From JACWAE01 sp963847595 (GTDB lineage: Bacteria; Chloroflexota; Dehalococcoidia; SZUA-161), in NCBI GenBank assembly GCA_963847595.1, contig CAWKAJ010000001.1, positions 744,001 to 808,000 of the forward strand: DNA of 64,000 nt, read 5' to 3'. Each line of letters begins with the position of its first letter. Position 1 is the stretch's first letter. Positions 50,407 through 57,936 of this stretch are shown here, in pieces. Made by a program: the position numbers and the translations under genes. The notes under the pieces are model-generated. The model had not been told where the DNA came from. It was given only the letters and a program-made list of their open reading frames with translations, and ran no database searches.

Positions 50407-50916
50407 CTATAGCCGCTCCTTGCTTGTAATATCCCGCTCTTTGCCTTCTTCCTTCTCTGTGTTATTTCGAGAGCCTCGCCATACCCACCTTTTTACAATA
50501 GAATAGCGAAACAGAAACATTACTAATATGGCTAATGCAGCAGCCAATTCAGGCCGCAAATGCCCAAAATCAACAATGACAGCAAGTAGTGCTATATCGC
50601 CGATGACGGTTACTGCAACTGCGGAAAGATACCTAAGATAGCTCTGGCTGTATTTCTGCATATCACCAAATGTCCACGCCTTGTTCATAAAATACTGGCA
50701 TGTGGCTGCGATATAAGTTGATACCAAGAATGGCGGTAAATAAAAGTGACTGCCGAGGAAGGTGACTTCTTTGCTGAATACTAATGTAAGTGGATAATAG
50801 AGAGCCATATTTATGATGTATCCTATGCCACCTACTATCATAAAATTCAATAAGCGATACTTATTGAGGTAGAAACTTATTGTACTTCGGGGATGTCTAA
50901 AAAGACTCTTTATCAT
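50407..50916 (-). CDS. GtrA-family membrane protein
   Basis: A 169-residue protein with four hydrophobic helices (LLNFMIVGGIGYIINMALYY, FLVSTYIAATCQYFMNKAWT, and two later ones near residues 95 and 125). The GtrA/DPMS signature is the FMIVGGIGY start and NKAWTF block. GtrA-like proteins move lipid-linked sugars across the membrane. The charged C-terminal tail (KRWVWRGSRNNTEKE) is duplicated in the micro-ORF at 50139. Confidence 0.88.
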   Translation of the reverse strand: MIKSLFRHPRSTISFYLNKYRLLNFMIVGGIGYIINMALYYPLTLVFSKEVTFLGSHFYLPPFLVSTYIAATCQYFMNKAWTFGDMQKYSQSYLRYLSAVAVTVIGDIALLAVIVDFGHLRPELAAALAILVMFLFRYSIVKRWVWRGSRNNTEKEEGKERDITSKERL

Positions 50917-51141
50917 ATACCTTCGCCGCCGATTATTAGCCTCACTCTTATGGCAATGCCGCCATATCTGCCAGGTCTACCTTAACCCGAACTGGACTGC
51001 ACTTCTATGACTGGACAGATGGGCCTAGGAGATAGTATACCAGCCCAAGTAGAATGTCACAAGAATTAGAACGACAACGCCCTGAAGCATACCAGCAGTG
51101 ACACGACCTCATGAAGAGTCGTCATAGTACAAACAAATCAA

Positions 51142-51170
51142 ACATCCCAATGTTCGTCCAGTGGTGACTT
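51142..51170 (+). repeat. 29-bp hairpin intergenic repeat, copy 4
   Basis: ACATCCCAATGTTCGTCCAG, then TGGTGACTT. The left flank GTCGTCATAGTACAAACAAA (51119-51138) resembles the flank of copy 2. Confidence 0.7.
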
Positions 51171-51205
51171 CATCTGGTTCGGGTTGACCAGAAGCACCTT
51201 CCCCC

Positions 51206-52012
51206 TTATTCTTGACGAACCGGATGAAGGCGCCATCGATTCCCCTCAGCCAGGCCGTTCACCTTTTTCAGCCAGGCCAAAGCAGCGTTCATAGCTGGTT
51301 CGCTGAGGCGCAGCTTGTGCTCAGCGCCAGGAATGATGGAGATTTCTTTGGGCTCTTTAGCCTTATGGTAAAGCTCCCAGGCATGGCTCAGGGGAACAGT
51401 CTGGTCGCTATCGCCGTGGACTATCAGCAGGGGACGGGGTGAAATCCTGTGTATCCACTTGAGGGGCCTGACCTCATCGAAGCCCCTGGCCCATTCCTCC
51501 ACGGACGGCGGGAATTTGCTATCCCTGATTATGCCTACCTGGCGGCAGTGTGCCAGGAACTCCTCAATCCTGCTGAACTCCGATATGTCAAAGAACCTGG
51601 CGGGACAGGCACATGCGACGACCGACGAAACCCGCTTGTCTCTGGCAGCACAATAAACACAGGCCATCGCTCCCCCGCTGAACCCCATCAGCGACAGTCG
51701 GGATTTATCCACAGCATCGAGTCCGAGCAGATAGTTTATCGCTGCCTTCAAATCTCGCGTCCAGCCCGGCATATCGAAGTTGCCCTCGCTCTCGCCAGTG
51801 CCCCTGAAATTGAAGATAAAGGAAACAAACCCCTCCTTGCTGAACCGCTCAGCAAGCAACGGATAGCCCTTATCCGCCGCGTCTGGGGTGCGCTTGGCAG
51901 GCACGCCATGGCAGATGCAGACAGCGGGATGAGCGCCTTTGCCAGCAGGTAAATAAATTTCTGCCGCGAGGTGGAGGCCTTCTACCTCAAGGCTTACCCT
52001 TTTTATCGACAT
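51206..52012 (-). CDS. Alpha/beta-hydrolase
   Basis: A 268-residue esterase/lipase-type hydrolase from ATG 52012 (after GAAGGGTGA). HGVPAKRTPDAADKG holds the oxyanion region, FNFRGTGESEGNF the second loop, RLSLMGFSGGAMACVYCAAR the nucleophile Ser in GFSGGA, and the C-terminal part (LLIVHGDSDQTVPLSHAWEL) the catalytic Asp, with His in IIPGAEHKLR. Substrate unknown. The start region overlaps the end of moaE by 26 bp on the same strand, suggesting coupled expression. Confidence 0.93.
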   Translation of the reverse strand: MSIKRVSLEVEGLHLAAEIYLPAGKGAHPAVCICHGVPAKRTPDAADKGYPLLAERFSKEGFVSFIFNFRGTGESEGNFDMPGWTRDLKAAINYLLGLDAVDKSRLSLMGFSGGAMACVYCAARDKRVSSVVACACPARFFDISEFSRIEEFLAHCRQVGIIRDSKFPPSVEEWARGFDEVRPLKWIHRISPRPLLIVHGDSDQTVPLSHAWELYHKAKEPKEISIIPGAEHKLRLSEPAMNAALAWLKKVNGLAEGNRWRLHPVRQE

Positions 52013-52412
52013 GGACTTCACCCTTCTCTTTGCCCTCCTTCGTGGTCACCTTCTGCTTGAGGCGGTCTACAGCATATTCGCAGGCGGCGAAGGCCTCCTG
52101 GCGATGAATAGCAGCAACAGCGATTACTATGGTGACCTCACCCGGCCCTATCTTACCTCTTCGGTAGCAGAAGCCTATCTCGCCTACTTCCCACCTTCTC
52201 CTGATCTCAGCCACTATGTCCTTCAGCATCTTCTCCGGGGCTTCGCCTGAGACACCATGCTCCAGGTAGAGCACTTTTTTGTCTCCGGAGCGGCCACGCA
52301 CCCTGCCGGTGAAGGTCACCACAGCGCCGCAATCTGCGCCTTTGACCTTGGCGATGACCTCCTCGGGCATAATCGGCTTATCCGTAACCTCAAGTATATC
52401 CTTCTTGCTCAT
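51987..52412 (-). CDS. moaE: Molybdopterin synthase catalytic subunit (MoaE)
   Basis: A 141-residue protein. GAVVTFTGRVRGRSGDKKVL and LYLEHGVSGEAPEKMLKDIV are the MoaE core; GEVTIVIAVAAIHRQEAFAA (followed by CEYAVDRLKQKV) is the diagnostic helix. Together with MoaD it puts the dithiolene sulfurs on precursor Z to make molybdopterin, needed by Mo and W enzymes such as the AOR at 27265. The usual PIWKKE end is replaced by TTKEGKEKGEVH, so lysine and glutamate residues remain but the motif is altered. No moaD gene is nearby. ATG 52412 or 52418 can start. Confidence 0.93.
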   Translation of the reverse strand: MSKKDILEVTDKPIMPEEVIAKVKGADCGAVVTFTGRVRGRSGDKKVLYLEHGVSGEAPEKMLKDIVAEIRRRWEVGEIGFCYRRGKIGPGEVTIVIAVAAIHRQEAFAACEYAVDRLKQKVTTKEGKEKGEVHVDKKGKP

Positions 52413-52423
52413 CTCCATCTCCC

Positions 52424-52904
52424 TACCGGAAAGGCTCACTCAATGGCATCCTAGCAAATTATATCTTATCGATGGTTTGAAGTCGAACCCGGATTTTGAA
52501 TGCCTACAGCTTGGGTTTCAGCTTCGTGAATCGGAGTGGCAGTCTATAATTTTGTGATATAACAAGGTGAGGTCATCAGAGCGCGTTAAGTACAGTTCAA
52601 ATGGAAGGCATATTAAACCGCTATCCCTTCGACTACTATTATCGAGGGAGTACAGAGATTGCGGTGCTGCCTGTCGAGGCCATAGAAAAGGGTGAGCCTA
52701 TCACAGGTATCCAAAGGCTGTAGTGAGTTATAAGAGGCTCCGATTCCACAGAAGACGGAACTCCGAAATCAGCGCTGGTTGAGCTTTATGGCAACGACTC
52801 GCTGCAACTAGAGATGCAATTCCTGCATGTCACTGTTTATCTTTATGATCCCGGTAACGAACAAGGCTGATCCCGGCTCTCCATCTCGCAACGAGCGCCA
52901 GGGG
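52424..52904. other. Gap upstream of moaE with one unconvincing short frame
   Basis: No gene is well supported. A 40-codon frame on the + strand at 52601-52723 (MEGILNRYPFDYYYRGSTEI and on) has coding-like composition but no ribosome-binding site. It may be a gene fragment. The remainder shows nothing recognisable. Confidence 0.4.
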
Positions 52905-53744
52905 CTAGGACTTATCTTCCGGCGTATCGACGACCGGGGGCGATTGCTCCGGTGCAGGCGTATCAGTAATCGGAGCCGCTTCTGTCTCTTTGAGACCGTC
53001 CGGTATTGGGATAACAGCCTTCGGTTTCTTCGCCTTGCCGCGAAAAACACTGACACCCACAAACGATACCAGCAGCAACGCGGCGATGCCGCCGATTATC
53101 CAGCCCCAGGGAGTAGTTCGGGAGAACTCAGCGGTTATGACCTGGGGAGAATCTACTACCAATGTTATGTTGCCTTGAGTAAGATTGCCCTCAGTAAGGT
53201 TACCTTGATAGCCGGTTAAATTGCCGTTCCATCTATCGAATTTGTAGCCTGAGGCAGGGATGGCTGACAGTTGTAACACCGTTCCCATCGCATAGGGTAT
53301 GGAGAGAGACGTTTGATTAGCCGAGGTGCTGAAAGAACCGCCTACGGTCGTAGCCAGAATAGTGCCGCCTGAACTCGGACTGACGTCCACGAGGACAGTA
53401 TAAAGGGCAACAAAATTGGCTGTTATGTTTATGTCCTTATTCATCGTGACACGGATGGTAGTATTGCCGGGCGCGTTGTCCCCTATATCACCGGACCAAC
53501 CGCTGAACTCGAAACCATCCAAAGCAGTGACAGTCACAGTGACGACAGTGCCGTCGTTATAGGTTTCAGCCGCGCACAACGGTGGATTATAGGTGAAATT
53601 GCCCCCCAAGGCGGGATCGCTGACAACCGTCAGCTTATACACCCCTCAGGCACATATCACGCTGGGAGCGAGCAAAGCCACCAGCACCGCTATCAATGCA
53701 GCTGCGACGATTATCAGCCAGAGTTGATTTAGTTTTCTCCCCAT
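52905..53744 (-). CDS. Repeat-domain membrane protein interrupted by an in-frame UGA at the signal-peptide junction
   Basis: Reading from ATG 53744 gives a signal sequence (MGRKLNQLWLIIVAAALIAV, then LVALLAPSVICA), then TGA at 53646-53648 (codon 33), then GVYKLTVVSDPALGGNF in the same frame to the end. Without the UGA the frame would start at GTG 53642 with no signal. Two ~85-residue InlB-B-like repeats follow (GFEFSGWSGDIG, GYKFDRWNGNLTG), then a C-terminal TM helix (GWIIGGIAALLLVSFVGVSV) and an acidic tail. The UGA sits where a lipobox cysteine would be (ICA-U-G). Selenocysteine insertion or a nonsense mutation are both possible. Confidence 0.75.
53611..53648 (-). promoter_or_regulatory. 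Candidate SECIS-like hairpin next to the in-frame UGA
   Basis: Immediately after the UGA, GGGGU pairs with AUCCC as a lower stem. GUAUAA faces G as an asymmetric internal loop, and GCUGAC-GGUU-GUCAGC forms a perfect 6-bp upper stem with a GGUU loop. With U of UGA as 1, the loop is at 21-24. The selD hairpin of this window has its loop G and U at 23-24. It was folded by eye. Confidence 0.5.
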
Positions 53745-53946
53745 TTTGAACCTCTAATCGGCATTAACGTATGGCGAATGCCATCGAGCACCGGCTAAGA
53801 CCATGCCCTTGAATAAAGAGTATCCCAAATAAGCTTTATAGTCAATATCCCCAAGGTTTTTAGATGACCAAGTGGCCTGTTTGGAACCTGCCCCTATAAT
53901 TTTGCTCTTTACAGGACTAATCGAGTGATATATAATATAAGCGTAG

Positions 53947-53954
53947 ATGCGCAT
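53947..53954. promoter_or_regulatory. Possible ArsR-type half-operator before the arsenic operon
   Basis: ATGCGCAT, a short palindrome 40 bp before the first gene, related to the longer palindrome at 55118-55133. It is short enough to occur by chance. Confidence 0.3.
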
Positions 53955-53994
53955 ATAAGCCAATAGATGAAGAGTGCGCATCCCTGGTGGAGCC

Positions 53995-54720
53995 ATGACA
54001 ATAGTGTCAGACCATAAGACAGGTTGTCTTGTTTGCGGTGGTGAACTCGTTTATCACGCCACTTTTGAGCCCCGTGAGTGCTTCTACTGCAAGCAATCTT
54101 ATGAGTCTAATAGTGCCTGCGCCGCCGGGCATTATGTGTGCGATTCATGCCACAGCCTTTCCGCAACCAACCTCATCCGGCAGTTCTGCAGCTCAAGCGA
54201 ACTCACTGATCCACTTCAGATGGCGCTCATCCTGATGCAACATCCTGCGGTCAAAATGCACGGCCCTGAACACCATTTCCTGGTTCCGGCAGTCTTACTG
54301 GCCACCTACTACAACTTGAAAGACGATCCTGAGAGTAAGAAAAGGAAAATAGTGGAAGCAGAGAAGCGGGCTAAACAGATTCTGGGAGGCTTTTGCGGAT
54401 TCTATGGAGACTGCGGTGCTGCTGTGGGTACGGGCATCTTCTTGAGCCTGATCACTGATGCCACCCCCGTTTCCGTGCATAGTTGGAGGCTTTCCAATAT
54501 GATGACGGCTAGCGCCCTCATGTCCATCGCTCTCCACGGCGGGCCCAGGTGCTGCAAACGTAACACTTACCTTGCCATTATGGAAGCTGCCCAGTTTCTG
54601 AAAGAGAACCTTAATGTCCAGATGGATGTCTCTTCAGAAATCCAGTGCCAGTTCAGCCACTTGAACAAGGAATGTCTAAAAGAAGAATGTCGTTTCTATC
54701 CCAGGAACACGAGAATCTAA
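53995..54720 (+). CDS. DUF5714 domain protein, cysteine-rich
   Basis: A 241-residue protein from ATG 53995 after TGGTGGAG. The N-terminal zinc-ribbon-like part is GCLVCGGELVYHATFEPREC, FYCKQSYESNSACAAGHYVC and DSCHSLSA. The C-terminal domain (LMQHPAVKMHGPEHHFLVPA, GGFCGFYGDCGAAVGTGIFL, and HGGPRCCKRNTYLAIMEAA) is the DUF5714 type. Many cysteines and histidines suggest metal or redox binding. It is the first gene of the arsenic operon, 13 bp before arsR. Similar proteins are fused to or adjacent to methyltransferases in other anaerobes. Confidence 0.88.
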   Translation: MTIVSDHKTGCLVCGGELVYHATFEPRECFYCKQSYESNSACAAGHYVCDSCHSLSATNLIRQFCSSSELTDPLQMALILMQHPAVKMHGPEHHFLVPAVLLATYYNLKDDPESKKRKIVEAEKRAKQILGGFCGFYGDCGAAVGTGIFLSLITDATPVSVHSWRLSNMMTASALMSIALHGGPRCCKRNTYLAIMEAAQFLKENLNVQMDVSSEIQCQFSHLNKECLKEECRFYPRNTRI

Positions 54721-54733
54721 AGGAAATCCGAAA

Positions 54734-55093
54734 ATGCGCGATTTAGTCAAAGCTATGAAAGCGCTGTCTGATGAGACCAGGCTCAGGATACTGAACCTGC
54801 TCCTGGAGAGGGAGTGCTGCGTCTGCGAGGTGATGCAGGCGCTGGAGATCTCGCAGACCAGGGCCTCCCGCAACCTGAGCGCCCTTTACGATGCCGGGTT
54901 CCTCAAGCTGAGGAAGGAGGGCCTGTGGTCATTGTATTCCATAGATGCAGAGGGAATGAAACCCTATTACGCCGACCTGGTCGAGGCTGTGAGAAAAGGG
55001 CTTAAAGGCAATGATTTGGTGGCGCAGGACATAGAGCGACTCAAGGTAGCCCAGCGCGTGGGCCCGGGCTGCGTCCGGAAATGTGCCAAATAG
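54734..55093 (+). CDS. arsR: ArsR-family metalloregulator (arsenite-type)
   Basis: A 119-residue winged-helix repressor. MKALSDETRLRILNLLLERE and the arsenic-sensor motif ECCVCEVMQALEISQTRASR: a C-x-C pair in helix 3 that binds As(III) and releases DNA, as in the type 1 ArsR proteins. The C-terminal dimerisation helix (GMKPYYADLVEAVRKGLKGN) follows. A third and fourth cysteine occur in GPGCVRKCAK at the end. It lies between DUF5714 and two micro-proteins that precede the ACR3 efflux gene. Confidence 0.95.
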   Translation: MRDLVKAMKALSDETRLRILNLLLERECCVCEVMQALEISQTRASRNLSALYDAGFLKLRKEGLWSLYSIDAEGMKPYYADLVEAVRKGLKGNDLVAQDIERLKVAQRVGPGCVRKCAK

Positions 55094-55117
55094 CCTCTCT
55101 TTTTTTGCCTTATAAGC

Positions 55118-55133
55118 ATGCGTTATTGCGCAT
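55118..55133. promoter_or_regulatory. ArsR-type operator between arsR and the efflux genes
   Basis: ATGCG-TTATTG-CGCAT, an inverted repeat with 5-bp arms and a 6-bp spacer, 34 bp before the first micro-protein. It resembles other ArsR/SmtB operators in layout. Confidence 0.55.
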
Positions 55134-55166
55134 CTAGGGAAGAGTGCGTAGAGGGGGTGTTTTTTT

Positions 55167-55319
55167 ATGCTTGAAATCAGAAAAACAGCCATAGCCCTTG
55201 AGGAAGAGGAACTGCTTGAGCTTGCGTGCATCATGGTTAGCCGCGACGAAAAGGAAGCGTTCAACTTTCTAAAGAAATCGGTGTATGACAAGGTAGCCCG
55301 TATCCAGCAGGCAAAGTGA
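55167..55319 (+). CDS. 50-residue micro-protein in the arsenic operon (paralog 1)
   Basis: Not found by size-limited gene callers. ATG 55167 follows GAGGGGGTG. The protein reads MLEIRKTAIALEEEELLELA, then IMVSRDEKEAFNFLKKSVYD. A close paralog (69 residues) is directly downstream at 55378; the first 50 bases of the two genes are identical. Acidic and helical throughout, with a CxxM-like CIM in this copy. No known family. Position between arsR and ACR3 suggests an accessory role in arsenic detoxification. Confidence 0.75.
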   Translation: MLEIRKTAIALEEEELLELACIMVSRDEKEAFNFLKKSVYDKVARIQQAK

Positions 55320-55377
55320 AAGCCACGTCTGGGCTCCGGTGGAGCCCCGGTGGAAAGAACCATTGGAGAGGTGACTA

Positions 55378-55587
55378 ATGCTTGAAATCAGAAAAACAGC
55401 CATAGCCCTTGAGGAAGAGGAACTGCTCGAGCTGGAACAAATAATGGTTGACCGCGATGAGAAGGAAGCCCTCGCCTTCCTGAAGAGGTCGGTCTACGAC
55501 AAAGTATCTCATTCTCAACAAGGCAAGTTGAAGTCGCACCTCGACACCGGCGGAGACCCTGTGGAGAGATTCAAGCAGAAGCTATAA
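55378..55587 (+). CDS. 69-residue micro-protein in the arsenic operon (paralog 2)
   Basis: ATG 55378 follows GGAGAGGTG. The first 50 bases repeat those of the gene at 55167 exactly. It reads MLEIRKTAIALEEEELLELE, then IMVDRDEKEALAFLKRSVYD, KVSHSQQGKLKSHLDTGGDP and a basic end. It is 19 residues longer than paralog 1, ends 10 bp before the ACR3 gene, and was probably formed by tandem duplication. Function unknown. Confidence 0.85.
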   Translation: MLEIRKTAIALEEEELLELEQIMVDRDEKEALAFLKRSVYDKVSHSQQGKLKSHLDTGGDPVERFKQKL

Positions 55588-55597
55588 AGGAGAAAAC

Positions 55598-56677
55598 ATG
55601 GGTAGCGCTGAGTCAAAGACTAGCGTACGTCGGCTTGCCCTATTGGACCGCTTCCTCACGCTCTGGATATTCCTGGCGATGGGGCTGGGCGTGGGGTTGG
55701 GCTATTTTATTCCCGGCACAGCCGATTTTATCAATCGCTTTCAAGTAGGTACGACCTCTATCCCCATAGCTATCGGCCTCATATTGATGATGTATCCCCC
55801 ACTGGCCAAGGTGAGGTACGAGCAACTGGGCAAGGTGTTTCGCAACTGGCGCATTCTCGGTCTATCGCTGGTGCAGAACTGGGTCATCGGCCCGCTGCTC
55901 ATGTTCTTCCTGGCTATCGGTTTTCTGGGCTTCCTCTGGCATTACCCCGCCTACATGCAGGGGCTGATCATGATAGGCCTGGCTCGCTGCATCGCCATGG
56001 TCATCGTCTGGAACGAGCTGGCCAAAGGCGACAGCGACTATGCCGCCGGCCTGGTCGCCTTCAACTCCATCTTCCAGATAGTCTTCTATTCCTTGTATGC
56101 CTATGTCTTCATCACGGTGCTTCCGGGGTGGTTCGGACTCAAAGGCACCGAGGTGCACGTCACTATCTGGCAAATAGCTCAAAGTGTGCTCATCTACCTG
56201 GGTATACCTTTCTTCGGGGGCATGATAACCCGATTCACACTTATCAAAGCTAAAGGGCGGGAATGGTACGAGAAGAAGTTCATAACAACGATAAGCCACA
56301 TCACGCTCATTGCTCTGCTGTTCACAATAGTGGTCATGTTCTCGCTAAAGGGCGATTACATTGTTCAGTTGCCTCTGGATGTGATCCGCATCGCTATACC
56401 GCTGCTGATCTACTTCGTGATTATGTTCCTGGTATCCTTCTACATGGGGAGGAGAATTGGTGCTGACTACTCCAAAACAGCAACCATTTCCTTCACCGCT
56501 GCCAGCAACAATTTCGAGTTGGCTATCGCCGTAGCTGTGGCGGTATTCGGCATCGGCTCAGGTCAAGCCTTCGCCGCCGTCATCGGGCCGCTGGTGGAGG
56601 TGCCTGTTTTGATAAGCTTGGTAAACGTAGCCCTCTATTTCCAGAGGCGGTATTTTAAGGTTGAGGCGAATGTGTGA
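55598..56677 (+). CDS. acr3: ACR3-family arsenite efflux transporter
   Basis: A 359-residue membrane protein with ten helices. ALLDRFLTLWIFLAMGLGVG, TSIPIAIGLILMMYPPLAKV (the ACR3 signature), MIGLARCIAMVIVWNELAKG with the conserved cysteine, and FTAASNNFELAIAVAVAVFG (late ACR3 motif). It exports As(III) and possibly Sb(III) using the proton motive force. It is the last gene of an operon with DUF5714, ArsR and two micro-proteins. Confidence 0.96.
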   Translation: MGSAESKTSVRRLALLDRFLTLWIFLAMGLGVGLGYFIPGTADFINRFQVGTTSIPIAIGLILMMYPPLAKVRYEQLGKVFRNWRILGLSLVQNWVIGPLLMFFLAIGFLGFLWHYPAYMQGLIMIGLARCIAMVIVWNELAKGDSDYAAGLVAFNSIFQIVFYSLYAYVFITVLPGWFGLKGTEVHVTIWQIAQSVLIYLGIPFFGGMITRFTLIKAKGREWYEKKFITTISHITLIALLFTIVVMFSLKGDYIVQLPLDVIRIAIPLLIYFVIMFLVSFYMGRRIGADYSKTATISFTAASNNFELAIAVAVAVFGIGSGQAFAAVIGPLVEVPVLISLVNVALYFQRRYFKVEANV

Positions 56678-56901
56678 GCAAGAGACGTAGCGGCAAGCGT
56701 GCCGCGCCCCACAAGGCATCCAATGGCCGCCTATTGGAATTAGCTTGACGGCAACGTTTAATGCGTATATCATCTTTTGAAGAGCGATTGGTGATGATTG
56801 CCTCATTGCCCGTCAAAATGCTGCTTCGGTAAGAATTGTCGGCTTTGATACGCTTACAGACCTCGCGTCCTAGGGTGAAGGGACAGAAGTTTTGAGGCAC
56901 A

Positions 56902-57918
56902 ATGTTTTCCACAAAGACCAGCGCCGCTGGTCTCACTATCCTATCCAACAGTCTGCTTTTGGTCGCGAAGCTGGCAGCTGGTTTCGCCATGGGCAGCGCC
57001 AGCGTTATTTCCGAGGGCATCCACAGCACAGTAGACCTGCTGGCATCCCTTATTGCCTTCTTCAGCATCCGCGCCTCCGTCAAGCCAGCCGATGAGGAGC
57101 ACGAATTCGGCCACGGCAAGATTGAGAATATCAGCGGCACTATTGAGGCAGTGCTGATATTCCTCGCAGCAGGCTTCATTATTTACGAGGCAATAATAAA
57201 GATCATCAAAAGGGCGCAGCCAGAATTTCTTATTGTAGGCATAGGCATCATGGCATTCTCGACAGTGGTCAATTTCTTCGTCTCACGTCGTCAATACAGG
57301 ATGGCACGTTTGAATGATTCAGTTGCACTGGAAGCAGATGCCTGGCATCTGACCACCGATGTTTACACATCTCTGGGGGTACTTGTCGGGCTCGTAATTG
57401 TGCGCCTTACCCATCTATACATACTCGACCCCATAATCGCTATAGGAGTGGCGTTGCTCATCTTCAGGGCAGCCTGGAACATTACCCGCAAGTCGATGGG
57501 CGGCCTGGTAGATGTGCGCTTGCCCCAGGCAGAGGAGGATATTATAGCGGCCAGCATCACAGAACACTTGGGGGAAATAACGGGTTTTCATGAGCTGCGC
57601 ACCCGCAAGTCAGGGAGCCAGCGTTATATAGACCTGCACCTCGTTCTGCCCAAATCGGTTACTTTGGAGGAAGCACACAAGCTTTGTGACCACCTCGAAG
57701 GGGATATTAAGAGCAAGCTATCCAACGGATTGGTCACCATTCACTGCGAGCCCTGCGAACAAGCGGAGAATGGCACATGCCCGGCTGACTGTCCTGTAAT
57801 AGATTGTACCATTCACGCGGGGAAAGATGACCCCGGGAAAACACAACATACGTCGCGGTCAGTTCGACCGAACACTCTGCGTTTACTTAGACAAAGACGC
57901 TTCCGCAAGCAATCGTAA
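56902..57918 (+). CDS. Cation diffusion facilitator (CDF) metal exporter
   Basis: A 338-residue protein with six helices in the N-terminal ~210 residues. SEGIHSTVDLLASLIAFFSI (TM2) and HEFGHGKIENISGTIEAVLI (TM3 region, with the metal-binding histidine and aspartate positions) and ALEADAWHLTTDVYTSLGVL (TM5, HxxxD) are the CDF metal site. The cytoplasmic domain (GFHELRTRKSGSQRYIDLHL, LCDHLEGDIKSKLSNGLVTI, then HCEPC) ends in a cysteine-rich tail (CEQAENGTCPADCPVIDC). The tail suggests binding of a soft metal. It exports Zn, Cd, Fe or similar. Confidence 0.94.
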   Translation: MFSTKTSAAGLTILSNSLLLVAKLAAGFAMGSASVISEGIHSTVDLLASLIAFFSIRASVKPADEEHEFGHGKIENISGTIEAVLIFLAAGFIIYEAIIKIIKRAQPEFLIVGIGIMAFSTVVNFFVSRRQYRMARLNDSVALEADAWHLTTDVYTSLGVLVGLVIVRLTHLYILDPIIAIGVALLIFRAAWNITRKSMGGLVDVRLPQAEEDIIAASITEHLGEITGFHELRTRKSGSQRYIDLHLVLPKSVTLEEAHKLCDHLEGDIKSKLSNGLVTIHCEPCEQAENGTCPADCPVIDCTIHAGKDDPGKTQHTSRSVRPNTLRLLRQRRFRKQS

Positions 57919-57936
57919 AGGGAGATAACACAGAGA

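Noticed and set aside
52601..52723. 40-codon + strand frame as a gene
   Set aside because: No ribosome-binding site or recognised family; noted only as a possible fragment.
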